From Cytobacillus luteolus (GTDB lineage: Bacteria; Bacillota; Bacilli; Bacillales; Bacillaceae_L): a stretch of DNA of 64,000 nt. This document shows, piece after piece, positions 25,197 to 35,246 of this stretch. The stretch lies in NCBI RefSeq assembly GCF_017873715.1, contig NZ_JAGGKM010000001.1, forward strand, positions 310,001 through 374,000. The letters are read 5' to 3'. The notes below the pieces were generated by a model that was not told the origin of the DNA, did no database searches, and was given only the letters and a program-made list of their open reading frames with translations. Position 1 is the first letter of the stretch, and every line of letters begins with the position of its first letter. The translations under genes and the position numbers were made by a program.

Positions 25197-26777
25197 ATGA
25201 AAAGAATTAAATATAATAGAAAATTCAAACTGACTACACTGTTAACCAGCTTAGTTTCGGCGTCAGTTATATTAACTATTATTATTCTATTGGGAGCATC
25301 CTATCAGTCTGAGAAAAGGTCTCTGACCAATACGTATTTATCTCTTAATGGTTCCAAGTCAGAGAAGATAAGCCGGTCAGTTGATTCATTATTTAAGTCA
25401 ATGAGGCTAAGTTTAGTAGAGACTACCAACTACCTTGCTAAAAACAGCGAACTGAGTGATGAAGATATACAAGAACAATTGGAACTATTGAGGAATAATA
25501 GCAGATACTTTAACTCGCTCTCTTGGATAGATGAAACAGGTCTGATACGAAACATAGCTCCATTAAGTGTTGGGCTTAAAGGTGAAAAGGTTACAGGAAT
25601 CACAAGAGACGTACTCGACCTGAAAGTACCAACTTTAACAAAGCCATACATCGCACCTTCAGGACGACTTATTGTATTAATGAGTGAACCTTTATTTGAT
25701 AGTAATGGTAATTACCGTGGGATAATTGGTGGATCTATATATTTACAAGAAAGAAACGTCCTAAATGAGATACTTGGAAATGATATCATTGGAGAGGATG
25801 GCTCCTATTATTATGTAGTGGGACCCGGTGGGAAATTATTATTTCATCCTTACACCAACCGTATAGGTGAAGATGTAATAGCTAACCCAATGGTTCGTAA
25901 GGTTATACAGGGGCAAAGTGGAGTTCAGCGTGTTACAAATACACAAGGCATTTCGATGCTTGCTGCCTATAATCATATACCAGAAACTGGTTGGGGAGTC
26001 ATACAGCAAACTCCCGTCTCCTATATTAATGAACTATTGAAAAAACATACTAAACAACTAATGTTATACGCACTATCTCCATTTTTATTTTTACTGTTTT
26101 TATCCGTATTACTTGCTCGGAAACTAGCTAAACCTTTTCATTATTTGGCGGATCTTGTTAATCAATTAGCATCTGGGGAACAGGTCTTAACTCTAGAAAA
26201 AAACTCTCATTGGAATAGAGAAGCAGATTTATTAACTAAAAGTGTATTAATTGCAATTGACTCTGTGCAAAAAAATAATACTAAACTTACAGAGGAGGCT
26301 ATGACAGATCCTTTAACTGAACTGCCGAATATTAGGAAATTCCAAGAGGTCCTTGAGCGTTTTAAGAATGAAGAAAAGTCGTTCTCGCTAGTCCTTATAG
26401 ATATTGATCATTTTAAAGCTGTAAATGATAACTTTGGACATAAAGCAGGAGATGAAGTGTTAAAATATATGGCTAAAATGGTTTCTTCTTTAATAAGAGA
26501 TTCAGATGTGTTTTTTAGGTATGGCGGAGAAGAGTTCGTGCTTTTATTACCTGATATTAATTCTTCTGAAGCTTACGAAATAGCTGAGAGGATACGAATT
26601 AAAGTTAGTAAAAGGAATACTCCAATTGGGGAGCCTATTACTATTTCATTAGGAATAGCTGATTATCCTCAAGCAACAAGATCACTGAATGATTTATTTA
26701 GGTTTGCTGACAAAGCCTTATACAAATCTAAAAATGAGGGTAGAAACCGAACGACAATTTGGTTTATCGGTAGTTAA
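25197..26777 (+). CDS. Cache-sensor diguanylate cyclase
   Basis: A membrane-bound c-di-GMP synthase of 526 residues. Helix 1 (about 13-36) and helix 2 (about 283-305) flank an extracellular double-Cache sensor domain. A short HAMP-like linker leads to a GGDEF domain at about 360-524. The active loop is RYGGEEFVLLLP (GGEEF). The product-inhibition I-site RDSD lies just upstream, in the usual place. Both features argue for an active, feedback-inhibited cyclase. TGGAGTATAAAAT precedes the ATG. It forms a local pair with the preceding PAS-GGDEF-EAL gene, but each has its own terminator. Confidence 0.93.
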   Translation: MKRIKYNRKFKLTTLLTSLVSASVILTIIILLGASYQSEKRSLTNTYLSLNGSKSEKISRSVDSLFKSMRLSLVETTNYLAKNSELSDEDIQEQLELLRNNSRYFNSLSWIDETGLIRNIAPLSVGLKGEKVTGITRDVLDLKVPTLTKPYIAPSGRLIVLMSEPLFDSNGNYRGIIGGSIYLQERNVLNEILGNDIIGEDGSYYYVVGPGGKLLFHPYTNRIGEDVIANPMVRKVIQGQSGVQRVTNTQGISMLAAYNHIPETGWGVIQQTPVSYINELLKKHTKQLMLYALSPFLFLLFLSVLLARKLAKPFHYLADLVNQLASGEQVLTLEKNSHWNREADLLTKSVLIAIDSVQKNNTKLTEEAMTDPLTELPNIRKFQEVLERFKNEEKSFSLVLIDIDHFKAVNDNFGHKAGDEVLKYMAKMVSSLIRDSDVFFRYGGEEFVLLLPDINSSEAYEIAERIRIKVSKRNTPIGEPITISLGIADYPQATRSLNDLFRFADKALYKSKNEGRNRTTIWFIGS

Positions 26778-26785
26778 AATAATAC

Positions 26786-26827
26786 TAAAAGGGAGTTAGT
26801 GATTTATTATCATTAACTCTCTTTTTC
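26786..26827 (+). terminator. Terminator after the diguanylate cyclase gene
   Basis: GGGAGTTA pairs with TAACTCTC (one G-T pair), preceded by A and followed by TTTTTC. Confidence 0.8.
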
Positions 26828-26969
26828 TATACTCTTAAAGAAAACTATTTACCACACTAGTCCGATAAAGCATTTTAAATTTTTTAAATATAAAAATAAA
26901 TGTTTATTTTTTATGGTTGTCTAACATATAATTAAGAAGAATCTGACAATTATAAAAAGGGGGAATAAG

Positions 26970-28463
26970 ATGGAACAGGTAGTAAATTGGCTAAATGGCA
27001 TTGTCTGGAGTCAGGCACTTATTTATTTATGCTTAGGGGTAGGGTTATACTTCACGTTAGCAACTAGATTCATGCAAGTGAGACACATAGGAGACATGGT
27101 TAAATTACTATTTGCGGGTGGCAAGTCATCTGCTGGGATTTCTTCGTTCCAAGCGCTCAGCCTTTCTTTATCCGGTAGGGTAGGAACAGGTAACATTGCT
27201 GGGGTTGCGACTGCGATTGCCTTTGGTGGTCCTGGAGCAGTTTTTTGGATGTGGCTAATTGCATTCTTAGGAGCGGGTTCAGCATTTATTGAATCAGCTT
27301 TAGGTCAGGTTTATAAAACGAAAAAGGATGGACAATACCGTGGGGGTCCTGCATTTTATATAGAGAAGGGACTTGGCATTAAATGGTATGCTGTCTTGTT
27401 TGCCATCGTAACTGTGCTTGCAACTGGAGCGCTTTTACCAGGTGTACAGGCAAATAGTATTGCATTAGGAATGGACACTGCATTTGGAATTCCTCAATGG
27501 GTTACTGGTCTTGTCATTATTATCTTTTTAGGACTTATTATTTTCGGTGGAGTTAAACGTATCGCACGTACGGCAGAATTTGTTGTACCTTTTATGGCAC
27601 TAGGTTATATGATTGTTGCCTTAATCGTTATTTTTATGAATATTTCAGAAATTCCTGCGGTATTAGGACTTATTTTCTCAAGTGCATTCGGTATGGATGC
27701 TGCATTTGGTGGTATTTTAGGTGCTGCTATTTCTTGGGGAGTAAAGCGTGGAATTTACTCAAACGAAGCTGGTCAAGGTACTGGTCCACATGCTGCAGCT
27801 GCAGCGGAAGTTTCTCACCCTGCTAAACAAGGTCTTGTTCAAGCGTTTTCAGTATATGTTGACACTTGGTTAGTATGTTCTGCAACAGCATTCATGATCT
27901 TATTTACAGGAATGTACAATGTTACACCAGCTGGACAAGAAGCTATCGTTAATAACCTTGGCGATATCGAGCCGGGTCCTGGATATACACAAAATGCCGT
28001 TGAATCTGCTCTACCAGGCTTTGGAGCTCCATTTGTAGCGATTGCATTGTTATTCTTTGCATTTACGACAATTATGGCTTACTACTATATGGCTGAAACA
28101 AACCTTGCTTATATTAATGGTAAGGTAAGAAGAGTTTGGACCGAGCATATTTTAAAGCTTGTACTTTTAGGAATGGTATTCTATGGAAGTGTTAAGACAG
28201 CGGGACTTGCTTGGTCATTAGGTGACCTTGGGGTAGGAAGTATGGCTTGGTTAAATATCATCGCCATTGTGTTGTTATCCAAACCTGCTCTTAAGATCCT
28301 CAAAGATTACGAGGCACAAAGAAAAGAAGGAAAAGACCCTGTGTTTGACCCAGTTAAGCTAGGTATTAAAAATGCTGACTTCTGGGAAAAAGAATATAAA
28401 TATGATTCAACAGGATCTATCGGAGAAGTACCTACTTCTGGTACAACTGTTGATAAAAATTAG
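26970..28463 (+). CDS. Sodium:alanine/glycine symporter (AGCS family)
   Basis: A membrane symporter of 497 residues with about ten helices. AGCS signatures include LSLSGRVGTGNIAGVATAI (about 66-84) and GIYSNEAGQGTGPHAAAAAE, near residue 265. The latter is the strongly conserved substrate/sodium-site loop. The likely substrate is alanine, glycine or glutamine. AAAAGGGGGAATAAG precedes the ATG. The codon use is strongly biased, consistent with good expression. It stands alone between two terminators. Confidence 0.95.
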   Translation: MEQVVNWLNGIVWSQALIYLCLGVGLYFTLATRFMQVRHIGDMVKLLFAGGKSSAGISSFQALSLSLSGRVGTGNIAGVATAIAFGGPGAVFWMWLIAFLGAGSAFIESALGQVYKTKKDGQYRGGPAFYIEKGLGIKWYAVLFAIVTVLATGALLPGVQANSIALGMDTAFGIPQWVTGLVIIIFLGLIIFGGVKRIARTAEFVVPFMALGYMIVALIVIFMNISEIPAVLGLIFSSAFGMDAAFGGILGAAISWGVKRGIYSNEAGQGTGPHAAAAAEVSHPAKQGLVQAFSVYVDTWLVCSATAFMILFTGMYNVTPAGQEAIVNNLGDIEPGPGYTQNAVESALPGFGAPFVAIALLFFAFTTIMAYYYMAETNLAYINGKVRRVWTEHILKLVLLGMVFYGSVKTAGLAWSLGDLGVGSMAWLNIIAIVLLSKPALKILKDYEAQRKEGKDPVFDPVKLGIKNADFWEKEYKYDSTGSIGEVPTSGTTVDKN

Positions 28464-28467
28464 GTAT

Positions 28468-28504
28468 AAAAAAGCTTGGATGATTTCTTCATCCAAGCTT
28501 TTTA
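28468..28504. terminator. Terminator between the symporter gene and hmoB
   Basis: AAAAAGCTTGGATGA pairs with TCATCCAAGCTTTTT (perfect for 13 bp), with A and T flanks. It serves the convergent genes. Confidence 0.93.
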
Positions 28505-29002
28505 CTCTTTCGGGCTAACAATATAATATTCTTTTACGTAGGCTGGGCTAGGATATACAATTTTATGCTGTTGGTCAGCTATTTTACTTTGAAACACCTT
28601 ATGTTCCTCTGATTTATGCCATACATTATAAGACAACTCATTTTCCCAAATCGTTAATACCGTATACGTCCCTCCCTTTAATGGTCGCAAAAAACGTAAT
28701 GCTATAAACCCTTCTTGTTGGGCAAGGCGGTTCACTTCACTCTTAAAGGTGTATTCAAACATTGGTTTACTTTCATCCGTTACAGGAATGTAATTCACTG
28801 TGGTAAACCCTTTATCTGGAAATGCCCCATTTGATAAAAGAACTTCAAATTTTTTAGGCTCTTTAAAGATAGAGTCTTTTTCTGTTTCGTGATATAGCAT
28901 GGAGTTCTCTTCTGACTGTAATAATAAAATCTCTTCAGTAGGATTTGCCATCTTCTTTTTCTCCAGAAAATCAACCGTTCCAAACGTAATAAAGGCTTTC
29001 AA
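28502..29002 (-). CDS. hmoB: Haem-degrading monooxygenase HmoB
   Basis: A 166-residue protein with a C-terminal ABM (antibiotic-biosynthesis monooxygenase) ferredoxin-like domain, of the IsdG-like HmoB type that opens haem to release iron. The ABM core (about 95-165) has FIALRFLRPLKGGTYTVLTIWE. The frame opens at 29014, but GGTGGTGG lies 5 bases before the TTG at 29002. That start gives MKAFITFGT, matching the B. subtilis YhgC beginning and its length. It is divergent from pbpF as in B. subtilis and close to the haem synthesis operon. Confidence 0.9.
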   Translation of the reverse strand: MKAFITFGTVDFLEKKKMANPTEEILLLQSEENSMLYHETEKDSIFKEPKKFEVLLSNGAFPDKGFTTVNYIPVTDESKPMFEYTFKSEVNRLAQQEGFIALRFLRPLKGGTYTVLTIWENELSYNVWHKSEEHKVFQSKIADQQHKIVYPSPAYVKEYYIVSPKE

Positions 29003-29066
29003 TCTATCCACCACCCATTTGTGTATTTTATTTTTAATCTTATTTTATACATACTGAGAAACATTT

Positions 29067-29084
29067 ACATTAATACTAATGTAT
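29067..29084. promoter_or_regulatory. Perfect inverted repeat between hmoB and pbpF
   Basis: TACATTA-ATAC-TAATGTA: two perfect 7-bp arms around a 4-base spacer, in the divergent promoter region. It is a candidate operator, and I do not know the regulator. It does not match the Fur consensus well. Confidence 0.45.
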
Positions 29085-29171
29085 ATCCATATAACCATAA
29101 AAATACAAAATATGTCGAATTTGTCTATAAATTCAAAGCATTAGTCCTTATAACTGGAGGTGTCTTATTTA

Positions 29172-31316
29172 ATGAGAAAGAAGCTTTTATTATCCATTTC
29201 TATTCTCTTCTTTACATTTGTGTTAGGTTTATTCGGTTACTTACTCATTTTATCGGCTGGAGATTACGTTGTTGATGAGAAAAAACTTGTCATGGATTCA
29301 GCTTCCAAGTTAGTAGATGAAAATGGGAATGTTATAACTAAATTGTATTTAGAAAATAGAGACCTTGTGGATATTAAAAATATTCCAGACCATGTCCAAC
29401 AAGCGTTTATAGCGGTTGAAGATTCAAGATTCTACAAACATCATGGAATTGATGTAAAGGCAATTTTAAGAGCCTTATATAAAGATATTCTTGCTGGGGG
29501 GAAAGTTGAAGGTGGAAGTACAATAACCCAGCAGCTTGCTAAGAATGTATTTTTAACATCTGACAAAACATGGCTACGCAAAACGAAAGAAGTAATCATC
29601 TCAATTAATCTTGAGAAAAAATACAGTAAACAAAAGCTGTTAGAGATGTATTTGAATAGAATCTATCTCGGTCACGGGGCATATGGAATTCAATCTGCTT
29701 CTAAACTTTATTTTAATAAAGATGTTTCAGAACTTACGATAGCAGAGGGTGCCTTGCTGGCTGCGTTACCAAAAGCTCCTAGCACTTACTCACCTCTTGT
29801 TCATGCTGATAAAAGTATAGAAAGACGAAATTTAATCTTAAGTTTAATGGAATCACAAGGTTACTTAACACCGGAGGAGACCGTTCGTTACCAAGGAAAA
29901 ACACTAACTTTGGATGTTCATCATCATAAAAAAGACCCTGCATTACTTACTTATATTGATATGGTCCTTCAAGAAGCGAAGGAAGTCTATTCTCTATCCA
30001 ACGAAGAACTTTTAAGAGGTGGCTATACAATTACGGTCCCATTAAATAAACATGTTCAAGAAACTGCGTATGAGTTATTTCAGGACTCCTCTTATTTTCC
30101 AGGAACGGATGAAAATGCAGAAGGGGCATTTGTTCTATTAGATAACAAGACAGGTGGAGTAATTTCGATTCTAGGTGGAAGAAAATATGTAGAAAAAGGT
30201 TTGAATCGCTCCATTGTGAAGCGACAACCTGGTTCAACAATTAAACCACTAGCTGTGTATGGGCCAGCTTTAGATGAAAGAGAATTTAAACCTTATTCTT
30301 TACTAGTTGATAAGAAGCTTGCTTATGGGAAATATGAGCCAGAAAACTATAATGATATTTATAAAGAAGAGATATCTATGTATGATGCTGTCATAGAATC
30401 GGCCAACGCACCAGCTGTGTGGACCTTAAATCAACTAGGGATTGAAACAGGGAAAAAGTACCTCGGTAAATCAGGAATATCAATTCCAGATGAAGGGCTG
30501 TCAATTGCCTTAGGAGGACTTCAGCAAGGAATATCGCCACTTGATATGGCAAAAGCCTACAGAGCGTTCGCCGCTGGAGGCAAAATCATAAAACCGCATT
30601 TTATAAATAAAATCATTGACCGCAATGGCAAGGTTGTTGGAACAGTAGACTATGAAGAAAAAGAAGTATTTTCAAAACAAACGGCATGGTATATGACACG
30701 AATGCTAGAAGCTGTTGTGAAAAGTGGAACCGGAAGATCTGGTTACTATAACGGTGCATTAGCTGGCAAAACAGGGACAACCAATTACCCACATAAAGAA
30801 GGTGCGGCCAAGGATGCATGGTTTGTTGGATTTACTCCTACTGTTGTAGGGGCACTCTGGATGGGGTATGATTCGACAGATGAAGAGCATTACTTAAAGT
30901 ACGGAAGTTCTTACTCAACAAAACTGTTTAAAGAGATTCTTACAAAATCAAACTTATCTCAGCAGTCGTTGATGGCTTTTACAACTCCAGAAGATGTAGA
31001 AGAACTAGAAGCACCAATAAGAATAAAAGAAGTAACTGACCTCCATGCAAACCTTACATTTAAACCATTTGGGTTATTTACAATCCGATTAAACTGGACA
31101 CCCTTAGAAGACCGTCGAGTAGAATATCGAATTTATGAAAAGTCCTCTACAGACTTAAAATATATAGGTTCAGTAAAGGGAGAAGGCAATTACGAAATTG
31201 AAAATGTGAATATATTCACCCTTCCAACCTTGTGTCTAATCCCATATAACCCACAAACCGACCAAGAAGGACTAGAATCAAACCTAGTACGCCCAGAATT
31301 TTTCTCAAAACACTAA
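29172..31316 (+). CDS. pbpF: Class A penicillin-binding protein PbpF
   Basis: A bifunctional peptidoglycan polymerase of 714 residues, the same as B. subtilis PbpF. An N-terminal membrane anchor (about 3-28) precedes the glycosyltransferase domain. That domain has EDSRFYKHHGID, containing the catalytic Glu, and GGSTITQQLAKN. The transpeptidase domain has the serine motif PGSTIKPL near residue 353, SAN in ESANAPAVW, and KTGTT near 532. A fibronectin-like tail follows. A GTG lies 4 codons upstream, but GGAGGTG precedes the ATG at 29172. In B. subtilis the gene is expressed in the forespore. Confidence 0.95.
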   Translation: MRKKLLLSISILFFTFVLGLFGYLLILSAGDYVVDEKKLVMDSASKLVDENGNVITKLYLENRDLVDIKNIPDHVQQAFIAVEDSRFYKHHGIDVKAILRALYKDILAGGKVEGGSTITQQLAKNVFLTSDKTWLRKTKEVIISINLEKKYSKQKLLEMYLNRIYLGHGAYGIQSASKLYFNKDVSELTIAEGALLAALPKAPSTYSPLVHADKSIERRNLILSLMESQGYLTPEETVRYQGKTLTLDVHHHKKDPALLTYIDMVLQEAKEVYSLSNEELLRGGYTITVPLNKHVQETAYELFQDSSYFPGTDENAEGAFVLLDNKTGGVISILGGRKYVEKGLNRSIVKRQPGSTIKPLAVYGPALDEREFKPYSLLVDKKLAYGKYEPENYNDIYKEEISMYDAVIESANAPAVWTLNQLGIETGKKYLGKSGISIPDEGLSIALGGLQQGISPLDMAKAYRAFAAGGKIIKPHFINKIIDRNGKVVGTVDYEEKEVFSKQTAWYMTRMLEAVVKSGTGRSGYYNGALAGKTGTTNYPHKEGAAKDAWFVGFTPTVVGALWMGYDSTDEEHYLKYGSSYSTKLFKEILTKSNLSQQSLMAFTTPEDVEELEAPIRIKEVTDLHANLTFKPFGLFTIRLNWTPLEDRRVEYRIYEKSSTDLKYIGSVKGEGNYEIENVNIFTLPTLCLIPYNPQTDQEGLESNLVRPEFFSKH

Positions 31317-31589
31317 CTCAACTAAGTCAATTTTTTGACATTTAGTGTAGTAAACTATACAACTAAAGTATAAACTGGTAAATTTGAATAGGCATATTTA
31401 ATAATTGTAAAGGCATGCTTATAGATTAGGTACTTTGAGATGAGCCGTTTTAATTACCCTATGAGTTTGATTTATAAATATTTAACTCGAGTGGATTGGA
31501 ACGGCAAGGTTCAAAGTGAAACAACAATCTTGAAAAAGCCGTAAAATAAGAAAACTATGTTTGTGAAAGAGTGAAAGGTGGATATTGCA

Positions 31590-32627
31590 ATGAGTTCTGT
31601 GTTTAATGATACGTTTTTAAAAGCCTGTAAAGGAGAAGCAGGCAAGCATGTTCCAGTCTGGTACATGCGCCAAGCTGGTCGTTCTCAGCCTGAGTACCGC
31701 GCAATAAAAGAAAAATATTCTTTATTCGAAATAACCCATCAACCAGAGCTTTGTGCATACGTAACAAGGCTTCCAGTCGAACAATACAACGTTGATGCTG
31801 CTATTCTCTATAAAGATATCATGACTCCACTACCAGCACTTGGGGTAGATGTTGAAATAAAATCAGGAATTGGTCCAGTTATTAGCAATCCAATTAGATC
31901 TCTACAGGATGTTGAAAGACTTGGCGAAATTAATCCTGAAGAGGACATACCTTATGTTCTAGATACAATCAAATTACTTACAACTGAGCAACTAAATGTT
32001 CCACTTATTGGTTTTGGAGGTGCACCGTTCACTTTAGCTTCTTACATGATAGAAGGTGGACCATCTAGAAACTATAACAAAACCAAGGCATTCATGTATT
32101 CTGAACCAAAGGCTTGGTTTGCATTAATGGATAAGCTCGGGGATATGACAATTACATATATTAAGGCACAAATCAAAGCAGGGGCAAAGGCAATTCAAAT
32201 CTTTGATTCATGGGTTGGAGCTTTAAATGTTGCAGATTATCGTTATTATATAAAACCAATTATGCATCGCATTTTTACAGAGCTAAGAGGTGAAGGTGTT
32301 CCGTTAATTATGTTTGGAGTTGGAGCAAGTCACTTAGCTTTAGAATGGAATGACTTACCTTTAGATGTTGTTGGTCTTGATTGGCGTTTACCAATTAACG
32401 AAGCAAGAGATAAAGGAATTCAGAAAACGGTTATGGGAAATCTTGACCCATCCATTTTACTAGCTCCATGGGATGTAATTGAAGAAAGAGCAAAAGCGAT
32501 ACTAGATCAAGGGATGAAAAATCCAGCCTATATCTTTAACTTAGGTCATGGTGTTTTCCCAGAAGTAAATCCAGATACATTAAAGCGATTAACTTCGTTT
32601 ATTCATGAATATAGTGCGAAAAAATAA
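31590..32627 (+). CDS. hemE: Uroporphyrinogen decarboxylase HemE
   Basis: Converts uroporphyrinogen III to coproporphyrinogen III, the last step shared by the haem branches; cytosolic. The protein has 345 residues. The N-terminal signature [16 protein letters not shown] is intact, as is the [23 protein letters not shown] region. The C-terminal [14 protein letters not shown] is the second family signature. AAAGGTGG lies 8 bases before the ATG at 31590; a GTG 4 codons earlier is rejected. hemH follows after 22 bp. Upstream, TTGACA at about 31336 may be its -35. Confidence 0.96.
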   Translation: MSSVFNDTFLKACKGEAGKHVPVWYMRQAGRSQPEYRAIKEKYSLFEITHQPELCAYVTRLPVEQYNVDAAILYKDIMTPLPALGVDVEIKSGIGPVISNPIRSLQDVERLGEINPEEDIPYVLDTIKLLTTEQLNVPLIGFGGAPFTLASYMIEGGPSRNYNKTKAFMYSEPKAWFALMDKLGDMTITYIKAQIKAGAKAIQIFDSWVGALNVADYRYYIKPIMHRIFTELRGEGVPLIMFGVGASHLALEWNDLPLDVVGLDWRLPINEARDKGIQKTVMGNLDPSILLAPWDVIEERAKAILDQGMKNPAYIFNLGHGVFPEVNPDTLKRLTSFIHEYSAKK

Positions 32628-32649
32628 TGTTTATGAGGTGTAATACGTA

Positions 32650-33582
32650 ATGGCAAAGAAAAGAATGGGGCTACTTGTGATGGCATACGGTACCCCTTAT
32701 AAAGAAGAGGATATTGAAAGATATTATACTCACATTAGACATGGTAGAAAACCATCTCCTGAAAGTCTTCAGGATCTTAAAGACCGATATGAGGCTATCG
32801 GGGGCATTTCTCCGCTAGCAAAAATTACAAAAGAACAAGCTGAGAAATTAGAAACTCATCTGAATCAAATTCAGGATGAGATTGAATTTAAAATGTACCT
32901 AGGCTTAAAGCATATTGAACCATTTGTTGAAGATGCAGTTGCTGCTATGAACAAAGATGGAATTGAGGAAGCAGTTAGTATTGTACTGGCTCCACATTTT
33001 TCTACCTTTAGTGTTAAATCATACAATGGCCGTGCAAAGGAAGAAGCAGAGAAACTAGGTGGTCCAATTATTCACTCTGTTGAGCAGTGGTACGATGAGC
33101 CTAAATTTATCGATTATTGGGTAACTGAAGTTAAAAAGACTTATGAAAATATGACTGACGAGGAACGTAATAATGCAGTCCTAATTGTATCAGCTCACAG
33201 TCTTCCAGAAAAAATTATTGCAGCTGGTGACCCATATCCACAGCAACTTCAAGAAACAGCAGATTTAATTGCTGAGAAAGCTGGAATAAAAAATTATGAA
33301 ATAGGCTGGCAAAGTGCAGGTAACACACCTGAACCTTGGATTGGCCCGGATGTTCAAGATTTAACAAGGGATTTACATAAGGAGAAAGGCTACACTTCTT
33401 TTGTATATATCCCAGTAGGATTTGTCGCAGATCATCTAGAGGTGCTATATGACAATGATACAGAATGTAAAATTGTTACAGATGAAATTGGTGCTTCGTA
33501 TTTCAGGCCTGAAATGCCAAATGCTAAGCCAGAATTTATTGATTGCCTAGCAACCGTAGTTTTGAAAAAAATTAACAAGTAA
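32650..33582 (+). CDS. hemH: Coproporphyrin ferrochelatase HemH/CpfC
   Basis: Inserts ferrous iron into coproporphyrin III in the Gram-positive coproporphyrin-dependent haem pathway; 310 residues, soluble. The catalytic histidine is in SAHSLPEKI (about residue 183), and the acidic partner is in [12 protein letters not shown] (Glu near 264). The N-terminal [21 protein letters not shown] is typical. The gene is co-transcribed with hemE. A hairpin lies between it and hemY, so hemY may be expressed at a lower level. Confidence 0.96.
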   Translation: MAKKRMGLLVMAYGTPYKEEDIERYYTHIRHGRKPSPESLQDLKDRYEAIGGISPLAKITKEQAEKLETHLNQIQDEIEFKMYLGLKHIEPFVEDAVAAMNKDGIEEAVSIVLAPHFSTFSVKSYNGRAKEEAEKLGGPIIHSVEQWYDEPKFIDYWVTEVKKTYENMTDEERNNAVLIVSAHSLPEKIIAAGDPYPQQLQETADLIAEKAGIKNYEIGWQSAGNTPEPWIGPDVQDLTRDLHKEKGYTSFVYIPVGFVADHLEVLYDNDTECKIVTDEIGASYFRPEMPNAKPEFIDCLATVVLKKINK

Positions 33583-33611
33583 TCACCACGGGGAATTGCC
33601 CACGTTGGTTA

Positions 33612-33644
33612 GCCCCCACTTTATGTAAGGAGTGGGGGTTTTAT
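33612..33644 (+). terminator. Hairpin between hemH and hemY
   Basis: CCCCCACT pairs with AGTGGGGG around TTATGTAAGG and is followed by TTTTATC. It is a good terminator in the middle of the hem cluster. A TATAAT at 33648-33653 could give hemY a second promoter. Confidence 0.85.
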
Positions 33645-33693
33645 CATTATAATCACAGTGGTAAATAATTTAATGAAAAGAAGGCGATGAACA

Positions 33694-35139
33694 GTGAGTG
33701 AAGCAAAAGGGCGGGTTATCGTCATTGGTGGCGGAATCACAGGACTAGCTGCTACGTATTATCTACAGAAAGAGTCTAAAGAAAAAGGGAATACCCTAGA
33801 CATAAAATTAATTGAAGCAAGTCATCGATTAGGAGGCAAAATTCAGACGGCAACAAATGACGGCGGATATGTAATCGAGAAAGGCCCGGACTCATTTTTG
33901 GCTAGAAAACTCAGTGCATCTAAACTGATTAAAGAAGTGGGGTTAGGGGATAAGCTCGTCTATAATTCGTCAGGGAAGTCATATGTTTTAGTTAAGGGTA
34001 GGCTTCATCCAATGCCTGGTGGTTCGATTATGGGAATACCAACCCAAATTACCCCTTTTATCACTACTGGACTTTTTTCACCAATGGGTAAGATGCGAGC
34101 AGCTGCCGATTTTGTCCTACCTGCTACACAAACTGAAGGCGATCTGTCTCTTGGACAATTTTTTAGAAGAAGACTTGGTGATGAAGTGGTTGAAAACCTA
34201 ATTGAACCATTATTATCAGGAATTTACGCTGGGGATATTGATAACTTAAGTTTAATGTCAACCTTTCCTCAATTTTACCAAGTGGAACAAAAGCACGGAA
34301 GCTTAATTAAAGGAATGAGGCACGCTACACCACCTAAGCCTAAGACAGGTACAGAAGGTCAAGAACCAAAAGGGATGTTCTTAACGATCTCCTCTGGTCT
34401 ACAATCCCTTGTTGAGAAAATAGAAGAAAAGCTTGATTCTGGTTCGGTTATTAAAGGCATTCGTGTTGAAAAAATAGAGAAACGACACAAAGGATACCTT
34501 GTTCATTTAAATAACGGTACGGTTCTAGACGCCGATAGTATCATCTTGGCAACTCCACATCAGGTGACTGTGGACATCTTACAAGACTATCATTTTGCTA
34601 CACCATTAAAAGAGATGCCATCAACTTCTGTCGCTACGGTGGCATTGGCTTTTCCTGAAGATGCCATAAAGAAAGATATAGATGGAACAGGATTTGTAGT
34701 TTCTAGGAAGAATGATTATACAATTACAGCTTGTACCTGGACCCATAAAAAGTGGCCACATTCAACACCGAAAGGGAAGGTTCTCTTACGGTGCTATGTT
34801 GGGAAATCTGGTGACGAAGCGATTGTTGACCAGACAGATGAAGAAATCATTAAGGTAGTCCTTGATGATTTAACGAAGACAATGGATATTGATTCACAGC
34901 CTGAGTTCACAATGGTAACACGCTGGAAAGATTCCATGCCCCAATACACTGTAGGTCACAAGGAGAGAATTGAGAATTTAAAACAACATATGAGAGATGA
35001 ATTACCTGGAGTATTTCTAGCGGGGAGTTCCTATTCAGGCTTAGGTATCCCTGATTGTATCGACCAAGGAGAAGAAGCAGTAAGCCATGTACTAAATTTC
35101 CTTAATGAACATAACAAAGATTTAGTAGGGGTTAACTAA
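33694..35139 (+). CDS. hemY: Coproporphyrinogen III oxidase HemY/CgoX
   Basis: An FAD enzyme of 481 residues that oxidises coproporphyrinogen III to coproporphyrin III, the substrate of HemH. The FAD-binding N-terminus is VIGGGITGLAATYYL, then EASHRLGGKIQT with the second FAD motif. The C-terminal GVFLAGSSYSGLGIPDCIDQG is the flavin-binding segment. The start is a GTG with GAAGGCGATGAACA before it. It completes the hemEHY set; the last haem step (HemQ/ChdC) is not in the window. Confidence 0.95.
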   Translation: MSEAKGRVIVIGGGITGLAATYYLQKESKEKGNTLDIKLIEASHRLGGKIQTATNDGGYVIEKGPDSFLARKLSASKLIKEVGLGDKLVYNSSGKSYVLVKGRLHPMPGGSIMGIPTQITPFITTGLFSPMGKMRAAADFVLPATQTEGDLSLGQFFRRRLGDEVVENLIEPLLSGIYAGDIDNLSLMSTFPQFYQVEQKHGSLIKGMRHATPPKPKTGTEGQEPKGMFLTISSGLQSLVEKIEEKLDSGSVIKGIRVEKIEKRHKGYLVHLNNGTVLDADSIILATPHQVTVDILQDYHFATPLKEMPSTSVATVALAFPEDAIKKDIDGTGFVVSRKNDYTITACTWTHKKWPHSTPKGKVLLRCYVGKSGDEAIVDQTDEEIIKVVLDDLTKTMDIDSQPEFTMVTRWKDSMPQYTVGHKERIENLKQHMRDELPGVFLAGSSYSGLGIPDCIDQGEEAVSHVLNFLNEHNKDLVGVN

Positions 35140-35176
35140 TGTTAGCCTCTCTTTTTTTGGAAAAATCATCCTTAAA

Positions 35177-35226
35177 TTGAAATTGGGTAAAAAAGTATCT
35201 ATACTATTACTATGAAAACGATTTCA
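35177..35226 (+). promoter_or_regulatory. SigA promoter with a LacI/cre-type operator over the start site
   Basis: TTGAAA (35177-35182), a 17-base spacer and TATACT (35200-35205) form a near-ideal SigA promoter. TGAAAACGATTTCA at 35213-35226 starts at the expected +1. It fits every fixed position of the cre consensus TGWAANCGNTNWCA, which is also the general LacI-family operator form. Either the LacI-type protein encoded directly downstream represses itself, or CcpA binds here. Confidence 0.75.
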
Positions 35227-35246
35227 TTTAAGCGAGAGGGTTAGGT

